From Streptomyces nitrosporeus (GTDB lineage Bacteria; Actinomycetota; Actinomycetes; Streptomycetales; Streptomycetaceae): DNA of 64,000 nt. The position numbers and the translations under genes are program-made. This document shows, in pieces, positions 1 through 7,614 of this stretch. The notes under the pieces were generated by a model. It ran no database searches, had not been told where the DNA came from, and was given only the letters and a program-made list of their open reading frames with translations. Position 1 is the first letter of the stretch. Every line of letters starts with the position of its first letter. The stretch is from assembly GCF_008704555.1 (NCBI RefSeq), contig NZ_CP023702.1, positions 7,362,001 to 7,426,000 on the forward strand, written 5' to 3'.

Positions 1-1002
1 CTGCTCGGCAAGGTCGAAGGGGTCGATACGCGGTTCCCAGGCGAGCAGGACGGACACCAGGTCGGCGTCCGCTGCCGCCGTGTCCATGGCGAGGGCCTCC
101 AGCACGCTCCCCTCACCGGAGAACCCGCGGCCGGCTTCCGGGGACAGGGTGAGGGTGAGCCTCATGCCGGGCAGGGCGATCTCCCAGGCGGAGGCGGTGG
201 GCACGGCGCCGTCGGGTACGGGCCCGTACACACGCAGGGCGGTGGCCTGGCGCAGTACGCGCTGGAAGGCGGCGAGGCGTTCGGGGCCGGGCAGGCACAC
301 CGCTCCTGGTACCGGACGGGTGGTGGGACGCAGGGTCCGGCCCGCGGGGACCACCCACAGCGGGCCGCTGCCGGCGGCGGTGCCGCGCGGGAGGGAGCGC
401 AGGAACCGGACGGCTTCGGTGGAGGCCAGCTCCGCACGGAGGTCGAAGCCGGTGGTGATGGCCTGGGATTCGGCGAAGCCGCGCAGCCAGCGCTCGGGCA
501 GTGGCACCTTCTTCTCGACGACCGGCCCGTCGAGGGTGGTCACCGCGAGTTCGTCGGGGCCGATCCGCAGATGCAGCGGGTCGCCGTCGGTGAGCCGCGA
601 CAGCGCGTCGCGCAGCGGGTTGTTGACATCGACGTTGGTGGTGCCGTGGCCGGTGTCGGCCCCGCGGAGGCCTTCGGGCAGGACGTCCAGGCGGGCGTGG
701 ACCCCGCAGCATCCGGAGAAGGACTCGAAGCGCAACCTGTCGCCGTTGGCCGTGACCACGGGGTCGAGGGACGCCCGTCGGACCTGCCGGAAGTAGTGTG
801 AGGCGGCCACGTCGGCGACGGCCAGCAGGCCGCGCGCGGCGGCCCGGGGCTCGCTCAGGAAGCCGGCGAAGAAGCGCGGGTGGACCTCGGCACCGGCCGG
901 GGACAAGCCGCCCGCGGTCTCCAGGCCGAGGCTGCGGCCGGCGCCGGAGCCCGTCAACACGGAGGACCCTGCGTAGGCGAAGGTGTGTGCGGTGCGCGTC
1001 AT
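1..1002 (-). CDS. SWIM zinc-finger family protein, N-terminal part (runs off the window)
   Basis: An open frame runs on the minus strand from ATG at 1002 to the window edge (334 codons, no stop). The protein starts MTRTAHTFAYAGSS and contains FESFSGCCGVHARLDVL, HGTTNVDVNNPL, LHLRIGPDELAVTTLDG and VEKKVPLPERWLRGFAE. From memory these blocks match the N-terminal half of streptomycete proteins annotated as SWIM zinc-finger family, whose CxC...CxH motif lies near the C-terminus. That part is off the window, so the zinc finger itself is not seen. Role unknown; SWIM domains are thought to bind DNA or protein. No clear Shine-Dalgarno precedes the ATG. The coding frame is confident; the family name rests on recalled similarity. 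Confidence 0.72.
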   Translation of the reverse strand, partial: MTRTAHTFAYAGSSVLTGSGAGRSLGLETAGGLSPAGAEVHPRFFAGFLSEPRAAARGLLAVADVAASHYFRQVRRASLDPVVTANGDRLRFESFSGCCGVHARLDVLPEGLRGADTGHGTTNVDVNNPLRDALSRLTDGDPLHLRIGPDELAVTTLDGPVVEKKVPLPERWLRGFAESQAITTGFDLRAELASTEAVRFLRSLPRGTAAGSGPLWVVPAGRTLRPTTRPVPGAVCLPGPERLAAFQRVLRQATALRVYGPVPDGAVPTASAWEIALPGMRLTLTLSPEAGRGFSGEGSVLEALAMDTAAADADLVSVLLAWEPRIDPFDLAEQ

Positions 1003-1343
1003 GCCACAGACGTTACGAGGAGCCACTGACATCGATGCTGATGCCGAGGTTCCAACAGCGTTCCGGCGGAGGAAGGTTCGGTCCGTCACCGGAGCGCGGG
1101 CGCGGGATGTGGCCGCGTCGACCCGACGCGCTCCACCGGCTGAACCGCTACCGCAAGACGCCGTCACTCCCGCCTCGGACACCGCGGCCCGATCGCCTAC
1201 GGGACGGCCTTTGCACCGGAGCCGACCACGCCGGCGCCGGCCGCGTAACCCGTGTCCGGGATCCGGGGGCAGAACCCCGTGACCCCGGTGTCCGAGGCCG
1301 CACTCCGGCGAGAGGACGCCTTCACGTCTCGGCGCGGCGGAAC
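1003..1343. other. Intergenic stretch without a recognisable gene
   Basis: I checked 341 bases between two minus-strand genes in all frames. They read as arginine/proline-rich shadow translations without family motifs. The stretch must hold the promoter of the upstream SWIM-family gene, but I see no convincing -35/-10 pair. Confidence 0.5.
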
Positions 1344-2084
1344 CTACGGCTTGTGAGTCACCCAGAGCAGTTCCGCCGGCCAGCGGTGCGCCCAGTCAGG
1401 CGGGTCGGTTTCGTTGTAGCCGTTGGGTGTTCCGCGTTCAGGCCGCGGCTCGATGAGGTCGTCGATGACGAGGCCCGCGCTGCACAGGACCTTGACCCAG
1501 TCGCCGTAGGTGAGCTGGTAGCTGGTCGCGCCGTCGCCTTCGGCGATGGAGTCCAGCCCGAAGTAGTCCTTCTGCAGCGACGTGGTCACGCGGCCGGCGG
1601 CTTCGTCGTAACAGGCTTCGAACCACGGGCTGGCGACGTTGAACACCAGGCGCCCGCCTCGGCGCAGGACGCGTGCGGCCTGCGGGACGGCCAGGTGCGG
1701 GGGCGCCCAGCTGAGCCCGCCGAAGTCGCAGAACACCAGGTCGAAGCTGCCGGTGGCGAAGGGCAGTTGCTCGGCGGCGCCTTGCACCAGCGGGTAGCGG
1801 GCCGCTCCCCTCGCGCGGGCTGCTGCCGTGAGCTGGGCTTCGGACAGGTCGAGCCCGACCACGGCGGCGCCCTCGGCGGCGAGCGCCCTGGACCACTGGC
1901 CGGCGCCGCAGCCGAGTTCGAGGACGCGCTTGCCGGTGACGTCGCCCAGGGCGCGCAGGTGCGCGTCGGGGATGGAGTACATGCCCCACAGCCGGGGCGC
2001 GGCGCCTATCTGCGGGTCGTGTTCGTGCTGGTAGGTCTTGCTGATCTTGTTCCAGAGACGCCGGTTGGCGGGGATGCTGTCCAC
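1344..2084 (-). CDS. Class I SAM-dependent methyltransferase
   Basis: A 246-residue Rossmann-fold methyltransferase. Motif I is LELGCGAGQW, the acidic end of beta-2 is VVGLDLS, and LPFATGSFDLVFCDFGG is the post-motif block. It resembles the UbiE/Methyltransf_11 type; the substrate cannot be told. I place the start at GTG 2084 (VDSIPANRRLWN) because CTGGAG lies about seven bases upstream; a longer frame starts at 2123. It is a single gene, with a spacer of about 340 bp downstream to the SWIM gene and tandem repeats on its upstream side. Confidence 0.85.
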   Translation of the reverse strand: MDSIPANRRLWNKISKTYQHEHDPQIGAAPRLWGMYSIPDAHLRALGDVTGKRVLELGCGAGQWSRALAAEGAAVVGLDLSEAQLTAAARARGAARYPLVQGAAEQLPFATGSFDLVFCDFGGLSWAPPHLAVPQAARVLRRGGRLVFNVASPWFEACYDEAAGRVTTSLQKDYFGLDSIAEGDGATSYQLTYGDWVKVLCSAGLVIDDLIEPRPERGTPNGYNETDPPDWAHRWPAELLWVTHKP

Positions 2085-2300
2085 GTGCCGACTCCAGCAC
2101 TGCCTGCCGGGAGCGGTCAACACGAATCAGGGCGCCGGCCGGCCCTGACCTCGGTCCGGCCCTGGCCCGGTCCATGATCCGTCGGACGAGCCCTGAGGGC
2201 TGTCCCGCGCCTGGTTCGCCGGTCCCAGACCGGTTCCCGCCACCTCGAAGACGCTGTCTGCCCGGTGAGCACCGGACGCCGTGACCGGATGCGGCTTTCT

Positions 2301-2370
2301 CCGTGACCCGTGACCCGTGACCCGTGGCCCGTGGCCCGTGGCCCGTGGCCCGTGGCCCGTGGCCCGCGGT
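2301..2370. repeat. Ten-unit 7-bp tandem repeat
   Basis: Three units of CCGTGAC are followed by six of CCGTGGC and one diverged CCGCGGT. The array begins four bases beyond the stop codon of the minus-strand cupin gene at 2374. It looks like a slippage-prone minisatellite and codes for nothing recognisable. Confidence 0.9.
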
Positions 2371-2373
2371 CCG

Positions 2374-2781
2374 TCACAGTCCGGGCCGCTGTCGGCCCTG
2401 CGGCCCGAACTGCTCCTCCACCGGGACCGCGTAACCGGGCACGGACGGCCATCGGACGGTCAGCAGCACCGAATCGTCCTCCGCGAACCACGAGTGGTCG
2501 ACCCCGTGCCCCCACACGACGTAGTCACCCTGTTCCTCCAGAAGAACGCTGCGGCCGGGGAACTCGACCCGGAAACGGCCGCTGATGAGAACCAGGAGGG
2601 CTGTGCGTTTCTCGCCGTGCACCCACCGCGCCCGCTCGTCGCCACGAGGATGGACGCCCCATTTGATCTCGACGTCCTCGCTGTGGCGTGGGTCGCCGGC
2701 GTCCTTGAAGTGTCCGAGGAGCCAACCCCGGTCCAGAGCCGCGTCCTTGCCCGCGTTGCCCACGTATACGGTGTCGTTCAC
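2374..2781 (-). CDS. Small cupin-fold protein
   Basis: A 135-residue protein from GTG 2781 (VNDTVYVGNAGKDAALDRGW). The middle is a beta-rich cupin: VEIKWGVHPRGDERARW, LLVLISGRFRVEFPG, and GDYVVWGHGVDHSW as motif 2 with its histidine. Close streptomycete relatives are sometimes labelled signal peptidase I, but no Ser/Lys peptidase dyad or membrane segment is present, so I regard that label as wrong. It may bind a small ligand or act as a simple cupin enzyme. The open frame extends upstream into the GH43 relic, but the conserved N-terminus begins at this GTG. No strong ribosome-binding site is seen. Confidence 0.75.
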   Translation of the reverse strand: MNDTVYVGNAGKDAALDRGWLLGHFKDAGDPRHSEDVEIKWGVHPRGDERARWVHGEKRTALLVLISGRFRVEFPGRSVLLEEQGDYVVWGHGVDHSWFAEDDSVLLTVRWPSVPGYAVPVEEQFGPQGRQRPGL

Positions 2782-2850
2782 GCGGCCCGACGCTACCAGT
2801 CGCTCCTGCGGGGAAGGCGGGGCGAGGGGCATGGACCGCCTCCCCCCACG

Positions 2851-3283
2851 GCCTCCCGCGATGTGGAGTCGGTGGCACCGGCCGAGAAGGCCATGAAGCC
2901 CCTCCCGTTCCGCCGGACCACCGCCGGGTCCTCGTCGACCGTCCGGCCTCCGGCGACCCCCACGAGGTGGCCGGCCGGGCATGACCGGTCTGCCCGTGAC
3001 GGCCCACGGACCGGACATCCGCGCCGTGCGGGGGTTCGTGCCGGGGCCGGTGGCCGGGCCGTTCTGCGCCCGGACGAGGTAGCGGGTGCCGTTCACGACG
3101 AAGGCCGTCGCGTCCAGGGAGGCAGGTATCGAACGGCAGCGCGATACGGCCCTTCTCCCTCCAGGTGCCCGTGACCGGATTTCCGGCGGCGCACTCCAGG
3201 ACGTACGGCCTGATCGGCCGGGCGCCGCCCGCGCCCCCTGCGGTGAAGGAGGCGTACCACGTGCCGCCATGGGTTCCGCGCAT
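2851..3283 (-). pseudogene. Decayed GH43-type glycosidase remnant, split over three frames
   Basis: Reading the minus strand from 3283 downward, three consecutive frames give pieces of one GH43 (arabinosidase/xylosidase-like) protein. The first, about 3283-3125, has GTWYASFTAGG, YVLECAAGNPVTGTW and EKGRIALPFDT. The second, about 3120-2968, has SLDATAFVVNGTRYLV and ARMSGPWAVTGRPVM. The third, about 2933-2851, has EDPAVVRRNGRGFMAFSA and GATDS. The LDAT and E(G/D)PAV blocks are where GH43 enzymes carry the pKa-modulating Asp and general-acid Glu. At least two frameshifts separate the pieces, and both ends of the usual 300-plus-residue domain are missing. It lies next to the pectate lyase gene and its LacI-type operator, so it may once have been regulated with it. 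Family assignment is by motif memory. Confidence 0.72.
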
Positions 3284-3432
3284 GCCGCCGTCAACGCCTC
3301 TGCCGCGAGGAGGGCCCCGGCGGGGCTGTTCGGGTCCAGGGTCTGAACCGGCGGTCGGGATCGCAGGGTCCACCGAAGCCGATGGGATCGGCAACTGTTC
3401 AGATTCATGAATGTTGGTCACGTACACGTCTA

Positions 3433-3461
3433 TTGACGTGCTCGCGTCATACACTTACTGT
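3433..3461 (+). promoter_or_regulatory. Sigma-70-type promoter of the pectate lyase gene
   Basis: TTGACG at 3433-3438 and TACTGT at 3456-3461 are separated by 17 bases, a good match to the HrdB consensus. The LacI-type operator starts 16 bases after the -10, where a bound repressor would block initiation. The leader to the ATG at 3710 is about 240 bases. Confidence 0.75.
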
Positions 3462-3476
3462 CCTGAACGGGTACCA

Positions 3477-3489
3477 GAAAGCGCTTGCC
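3477..3489. promoter_or_regulatory. LacI-family operator (GAAAGCGCTTGCC)
   Basis: GAAAGCGCTTGCC contains the palindromic AAGCGCTT core typical of LacI/GalR repressor sites. It sits just downstream of the -10 of the pectate lyase promoter. Nearly the same site (GAAAGCGCTTACC on the minus strand) lies in the same place relative to the promoter at 54.8 kb. No LacI-family gene is in the window. Confidence 0.75.
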
Positions 3490-3709
3490 CCCCATCCGGT
3501 GAGGTATTCAGCCGCGCCGTCTGTTCAGGGACTGGACCAGACGGGCGGTCACATCGGAGCCGCGGCAGGAAGGACCGGACCCCTCGCGCGGACACGGACG
3601 TGCAGCGGGACGCTCCCGGGCCCGACCGGGCCAGGGCGCCGGCCAGTTCCTGGATTCGCCCCTCCGCCCCCCACTGGTCAGACGGACCAACCCGACCTGG
3701 AGACGAACG

Positions 3710-4936
3710 ATGCAGAAGACCAAGCCCGCCCTCGCGTGCGCCGGCCTGCTGGCCGGCACGCTCATCGCCCTGTCCGGCCCCATGGCCCAGGCCGCGTCCT
3801 CCCCCCACGGAACCGGGACGCGCGCGGCGGCCGACTCGGTGCGGACGGCAGCCGATGCCCTGTACGTGGCCCCGGACGGCGGTGACGGCGCGGCGGGGAC
3901 GCAGTCCGACCCGACGACGCTGGCCTCGGCCATCAGCCGCGTCCCGTCCGGCGGGACGATCTATCTCCGCGGCGGGACGTACTCCTACTCCGAGACGGTC
4001 ACCATCCCGCCGGGCAACGACGGTACGCCGGGCGCCCGTACGACGCTGTCCGCCTACCCCGGCGAGACCCCGGTCCTCGACTTCTCGAAGATGGCGGAGG
4101 ACCCGGCCAACCGGGGGCTGGCCGTGAACGGAACGTACTGGCACGTCAACGGCATCGTCGTCGAACACGCGGGGGACAACGGGATCTTCGTCGGTGGCAG
4201 TGACAACGTCATCGAACGGGTCGTGACGCGCTTCAACCACGACTCGGGCCTGCAGATCTCGCGGATCGCCTCCGACACCCCGAAGGACGAGTGGCCGGCC
4301 GGCAACCTCATCCTCAGCTCGGAGTCCCACGACAACGCCGACTCCGACGGGGAGGACGCCGACGGCTTCGCCTCGAAGCTCACCTCCGGCCCGGGGAACG
4401 TCTTCCGCTACACGGTGTCCCACAACAACATCGACGACGGCTGGGACCTCTACACCAAGTCGGAGACCGGCCCCATCGGCCCGGTGACCATCGAGGACTC
4501 CCTCTCCTACGCCAACGGCACCCTTTCCGACGGGACCGTGAACGAGGACGGCGACCGCAACGGCTACAAGCTGGGCGGCGACGGCATCGAGGTCGACCAC
4601 ATCGTCCGGCGCAACATCGCCTACGGCAACGGCCATCACGGGTTCACCTACAACAGCAACCCGGGCTCGATGGCGGTGTCGGACAACGTCAGCATCGACA
4701 ACGCCGAGCGCAACTTCTCCTTCGACAAGGGAACTTCGGTCTTCCGCGGCAATGTCTCGTGCCGGGACGACGACGGGTCCAACGACAAGACCGTGGGCGA
4801 CGCGGACGGCTCCAATCAGTTCTGGACCGGCTCGAACGGTCCGGCCTGCTCCGCGTACCCGGGTGCGATGGACTGGTCCTTCGCCGAGGACGGCTCCCTC
4901 GTCGTGACCTTCGGCGGCGACAGGGTGACGCCGTAG
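3710..4936 (+). CDS. Secreted PL9-like pectate lyase, right-handed beta-helix
   Basis: A 408-residue protein with a Sec signal peptide (basic MQKTK, hydrophobic core, likely cleavage after AQA). The rest is an Asn/Asp/Gly-rich right-handed parallel beta-helix. Blocks DADGFASKLTSG (about residue 215), HNNIDDGWDLYTK (about 237) and NGYKLGGDGI (about 283) match polysaccharide lyase family 9; in that family the Asp cluster binds calcium and the Lys of N-G-x-K-L-G-G is the catalytic base. It would cleave pectate or related galacturonan by beta-elimination outside the cell. The ATG has CTGGAG upstream. It sits behind a promoter-operator pair and before a strong hairpin, so it is probably monocistronic and repressed by a LacI-type regulator. 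Confidence 0.88.
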   Translation: MQKTKPALACAGLLAGTLIALSGPMAQAASSPHGTGTRAAADSVRTAADALYVAPDGGDGAAGTQSDPTTLASAISRVPSGGTIYLRGGTYSYSETVTIPPGNDGTPGARTTLSAYPGETPVLDFSKMAEDPANRGLAVNGTYWHVNGIVVEHAGDNGIFVGGSDNVIERVVTRFNHDSGLQISRIASDTPKDEWPAGNLILSSESHDNADSDGEDADGFASKLTSGPGNVFRYTVSHNNIDDGWDLYTKSETGPIGPVTIEDSLSYANGTLSDGTVNEDGDRNGYKLGGDGIEVDHIVRRNIAYGNGHHGFTYNSNPGSMAVSDNVSIDNAERNFSFDKGTSVFRGNVSCRDDDGSNDKTVGDADGSNQFWTGSNGPACSAYPGAMDWSFAEDGSLVVTFGGDRVTP

Positions 4937-4978
4937 TCCCTTCCCGCATCCCCGCCGTTCCTCTTCGCACCTTCCCGC

Positions 4979-5034
4979 GCCTGTGCCGCCCCGTCCGCCG
5001 CCCCGTCCGCCGCTCCGGACGGGGCGGCACAGGC
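4979..5034 (+). terminator. Strong hairpin terminator after the pectate lyase gene
   Basis: A perfect 18-bp stem (GCCTGTGCCGCCCCGTCC and its complement) with a 20-base loop, 42 bases past the stop codon. There is no U-run, as is common in Streptomyces. Confidence 0.85.
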
Positions 5035-5105
5035 CGCGCGCCCGTTCCCGGTGAGGTCCCGGTCGGCTTCACGCGATGAAACGTGCCGGAGGCACCAGGG
5101 GGCCT

Positions 5106-5360
5106 GTGCTGTGGGCCCTGCTCGTGTACGTCCCCGTCGCGCACCGGGTGTGGGGCCCGGCGGGTGGATCGCGGACTCACTCGGTGCCCCGGGCTTCGCC
5201 AGGGGTCTCGTCGTGGAGATCGCGTGCGGGGCGTCGGGCCTCGCCCCCGCCCTGGTGACCGGCCCGCGCATCGGCTCCGGGAAGGACGCCATGCGGCCGC
5301 ACGGCCTGTCGATGGTGATGCTCGGCGCCGGCCCGCTCCGGTGCGGCCGGCTCGCCACCG
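5106..5360 (+). pseudogene. Ammonium transporter (AmtB-type) gene remnant
   Basis: Two plus-strand frames together give an internal stretch of an Amt/MEP transporter. VLWALLVYVPVAHRVWGP is read from about 5106. After a frameshift near 5160 come GGWIADSLGAPGFARG, GLVVEIACGASGLAPAL and DAMRPHGLSMVMLGAGPL. These correspond to the Y-x-P-x-A-H-W-x-W region and the following helices of AmtB. The start and the C-terminal half are missing, and several residues are altered (the usual HWVW reads HRVW). Only about 85 codons survive, between the pectate lyase terminator and the stop codon of the sirtuin gene. It cannot make a transporter. Confidence 0.8.
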
Positions 5361-5362
5361 GC

Positions 5363-6268
5363 TCACCCGGCCCCCGCCGTCCCCGGGGCGACGGGGACGC
5401 CCAGCCGGCCGGCCACGGTGGTGAGGGCGCTTCCCAGCGGGAGGGCGACCCGGGCGAGTGCGTGCCCGTCGCCCCGGGTCGGGTCCTGGTTGACGATCAG
5501 CACCGGCTTCCCCGCCCCGGCCGCCTGGCGGACGAACCGGAGCCCGGACATCACCGTCAGCGAGGAGCCCAGGACCAGCAGGGAAGCGGCCTCACGGACC
5601 AGCCTGCGGCAGTGCTCGACCCGCGGCGGGGGAACGGCCTCGCCGAAGAACACCACATCCGGTTTGAGGACGCCGCCGCAGACCGTGCAGGGCACCACGC
5701 GGAAATCCCCGACCTGCTCGTCGGTGAGGTCGGCGTCGCCGTCCGGGTTGATCCCCGCGGCCACCGGGGCGAAGCCCGGGTTGGCCTGCTCCAGCCGCCG
5801 GGCGAGGTCGCGGCGCCGGCTGACGTCGCCGCAGGACAGGCACACGACCCGGTCCAGGCTCCCGTGGAGGTCCACGACGCCCTCGCTGCCCGCGGCCTGG
5901 TGCAGACCGTCGACGTTCTGGGTGATCACACCCGAGAGCAGGCCGTGCTCCCCGAACGCGGCCACGGCCCGGTGCCCCGCGTTGGGGCGGGCGCGGCCGA
6001 AGGTACGCCAGCCGAGGTGGCTGCGCGCCCAGTACCGGCGCCGGGCCAGGGCGTCGGCGGTGAAGTCCTGGTAGGTCATCGGTGTGTGCCGGCTCAGGCT
6101 CCCGCCCTCACCCCGGTAGTCGGGGATGCCCGACTCCGTGGAGAGGCCCGCCCCGCTGAGCACCAGCACGCCGCCGCGGCCCAGCGCGTCGGCGACCGGT
6201 TCCAGATCCGTGGTGCCCGGGGGCAGGTCCCCGGGGGGAGTCCAGCTCAGTGTGGGACGCATGCGCAT
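5363..6268 (-). CDS. Sirtuin (Sir2-family NAD-dependent protein deacylase)
   Basis: A 301-residue Sir2 protein. It has the NAD-binding GAGLSTESGIPDYR near residue 40, TQNVDGLH, the catalytic His in LHGSLDRV, a zinc site CLSC...CTVCGG, and the second NAD-binding blocks LGSSLTVMSG and IVNQDPTRGD. It should remove acyl groups from protein lysines and consume NAD. The start is ATG 6268 (MRMRPTLSW) or ATG 6262. The frame stays open further upstream, but that part is low-complexity. The gene ends three bases from the ammonium-transporter relic. Confidence 0.93.
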   Translation of the reverse strand: MRMRPTLSWTPPGDLPPGTTDLEPVADALGRGGVLVLSGAGLSTESGIPDYRGEGGSLSRHTPMTYQDFTADALARRRYWARSHLGWRTFGRARPNAGHRAVAAFGEHGLLSGVITQNVDGLHQAAGSEGVVDLHGSLDRVVCLSCGDVSRRRDLARRLEQANPGFAPVAAGINPDGDADLTDEQVGDFRVVPCTVCGGVLKPDVVFFGEAVPPPRVEHCRRLVREAASLLVLGSSLTVMSGLRFVRQAAGAGKPVLIVNQDPTRGDGHALARVALPLGSALTTVAGRLGVPVAPGTAGAG

Positions 6269-6507
6269 AGCGCCAGGGTACGGAACGAGACGGGCCGGAC
6301 GCTTCCGCACGGGACGACCGGCCCCTGTGCGACGGGTGCCGCCTGCCGCGCGTCCGGATGCCGGGGCCGCGGGTGACCCGCGCTCGGCGGGGCCGCGGAC
6401 CGAGGGGGCGGCGGAACAGCGGAACGGCGCAACGACAGGACGAGGGGGCGGCGGCACCCAAGGACGCCTGGCCTCCAGTGCATTATTTTTTCTTGATGTT
6501 CATTTCA

Positions 6508-6537
6508 TTGACGCCGTGTAAAGCAAATGGCTACGGT
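6508..6537 (+). promoter_or_regulatory. Promoter of the catabolic operon
   Basis: TTGACG at 6508-6513 and TACGGT at 6532-6537 with an 18-base spacer, 51 bases before the first start codon. It lies in an unusually AT-rich patch (about 6480-6530) for this genome. No LysR-type or other operator was recognised in it. Confidence 0.6.
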
Positions 6538-6587
6538 GACCGCAGCCACAGGGTGCAGCGCACCCACCCCGGACACATGAGGCAGGC

Positions 6588-7562
6588 ATGAGCGTCAAGA
6601 GCAAGACCGTGAACACCGTCCTGGGCCCGGTGCCGGCCGAGGAACTGGGCGTCGTCTCCGTCCACGAGGCGCTGCTGTCGGTACTGCCGGGCGCGGAACA
6701 CGCCTTCGACATCACCCTCGACCGCGCCGGGATCTTCGAGACCCTGGCCGCGAAGCTGAGGGACTTCCGCGCCCACGGCGGCGGCACGGTCGTCGACAGC
6801 ACCGGCATGTTCCACGGCAGGGACCTCCCGCTGTACGAGGCCCTCTCCCGCACGACCGGCGTGCACATCGTCGCCTCGACGGGACAGGGGCCCGAGGAGC
6901 TGCTCGGCGGCTACTTCCTGACCCCTCAGACCAACCCGCCGACGCCCTGGCCCGCCGACAGGTTCGCCGGCCTCTTCACCCAGGAGATCACCGAGGGCAT
7001 GGTGGTCCCCCGTGTGGAGCGCCGCGCGGCCGCCGGCCTGGTGGCCACCGCGGCCACGGCCGGCGGCATGACCGCGACCGACGAGAGCCTCTTCCGCGGT
7101 GCGGCCCGGACCGCCCTCCGTACCGGTGTCGCGCTCTCCGTCCGCTACGGCGGTGACGCCCTGCACGACCTCGGCGTCGTCCTGGAGGAGGGACTGCCGG
7201 CCGGCCGGGTCGTCGTCGGCGGGCTCGACCGCAAGGACGCCGTCGCCGCCGGCGCGCCCCTGGAGACCGCCCGCCTCGGCGCCTACGTCGCCCTCGACCA
7301 CGCCGGCGCCCGGGACGGGGTCCACCTCACCGACGCCGAGCGCGCCGACCTCGTCGTCGTACTCGTGGAGGCCGGCTTCGGCGACCGGATCCTGCTCTCC
7401 GGCAACGCGACCGGCGTGGCCCAGGGCCACCCGGGCAACGACCTCCCGTACAGCCACGTCCTGACGGCTCTCGTCCCCCTCCTCACGGCACGGGGCGTCA
7501 GCGACGGCGACGTCCGGCGCCTCCTCGTCGACAACCCGCGCGAGCTGCTGTCGGTGCGCTGA
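6588..7562 (+). CDS. Phosphotriesterase-family protein lacking the metal ligands (probable pseudoenzyme)
   Basis: A 324-residue protein clearly paralogous to the next gene: both begin KVNTVLG/TVNTVLG...PAEELG and end in FVDNP/LVDNP. In the PTE fold two metals are held by HxH, a carboxylated Lys, two His and an Asp. Aligned with its neighbour, this protein has HEA (residues 26-28) for HEH, Ala153 for Lys, Arg186 for His, Gly212 for His and Asn273 for Asp. Only the first His remains. It can hardly hold a binuclear centre, so a structural or regulatory role, perhaps in a hetero-oligomer with the active paralogue, is my inference. The frame is intact with normal codon bias, so it is probably not simply a dead gene. 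First gene of the operon, behind a good promoter. Confidence 0.85.
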   Translation: MSVKSKTVNTVLGPVPAEELGVVSVHEALLSVLPGAEHAFDITLDRAGIFETLAAKLRDFRAHGGGTVVDSTGMFHGRDLPLYEALSRTTGVHIVASTGQGPEELLGGYFLTPQTNPPTPWPADRFAGLFTQEITEGMVVPRVERRAAAGLVATAATAGGMTATDESLFRGAARTALRTGVALSVRYGGDALHDLGVVLEEGLPAGRVVVGGLDRKDAVAAGAPLETARLGAYVALDHAGARDGVHLTDAERADLVVVLVEAGFGDRILLSGNATGVAQGHPGNDLPYSHVLTALVPLLTARGVSDGDVRRLLVDNPRELLSVR

Positions 7563-7614
7563 CCGCGCGACGCCGAACGACATCCGAGTCCCGATTTTTC
7601 TGAAGGTGAACGTT

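Noticed and set aside
80..796. Long plus-strand open frames opposite the SWIM-family gene and many others
   Set aside because: They are Arg/Pro/Ala-rich shadow frames produced by high third-position GC and have no family motifs.
2782..3408. 344-residue cupin-containing protein using the whole open frame from 3408
   Set aside because: The upstream part is one frame of the GH43 relic, and the cupin family's conserved N-terminus begins at GTG 2781.
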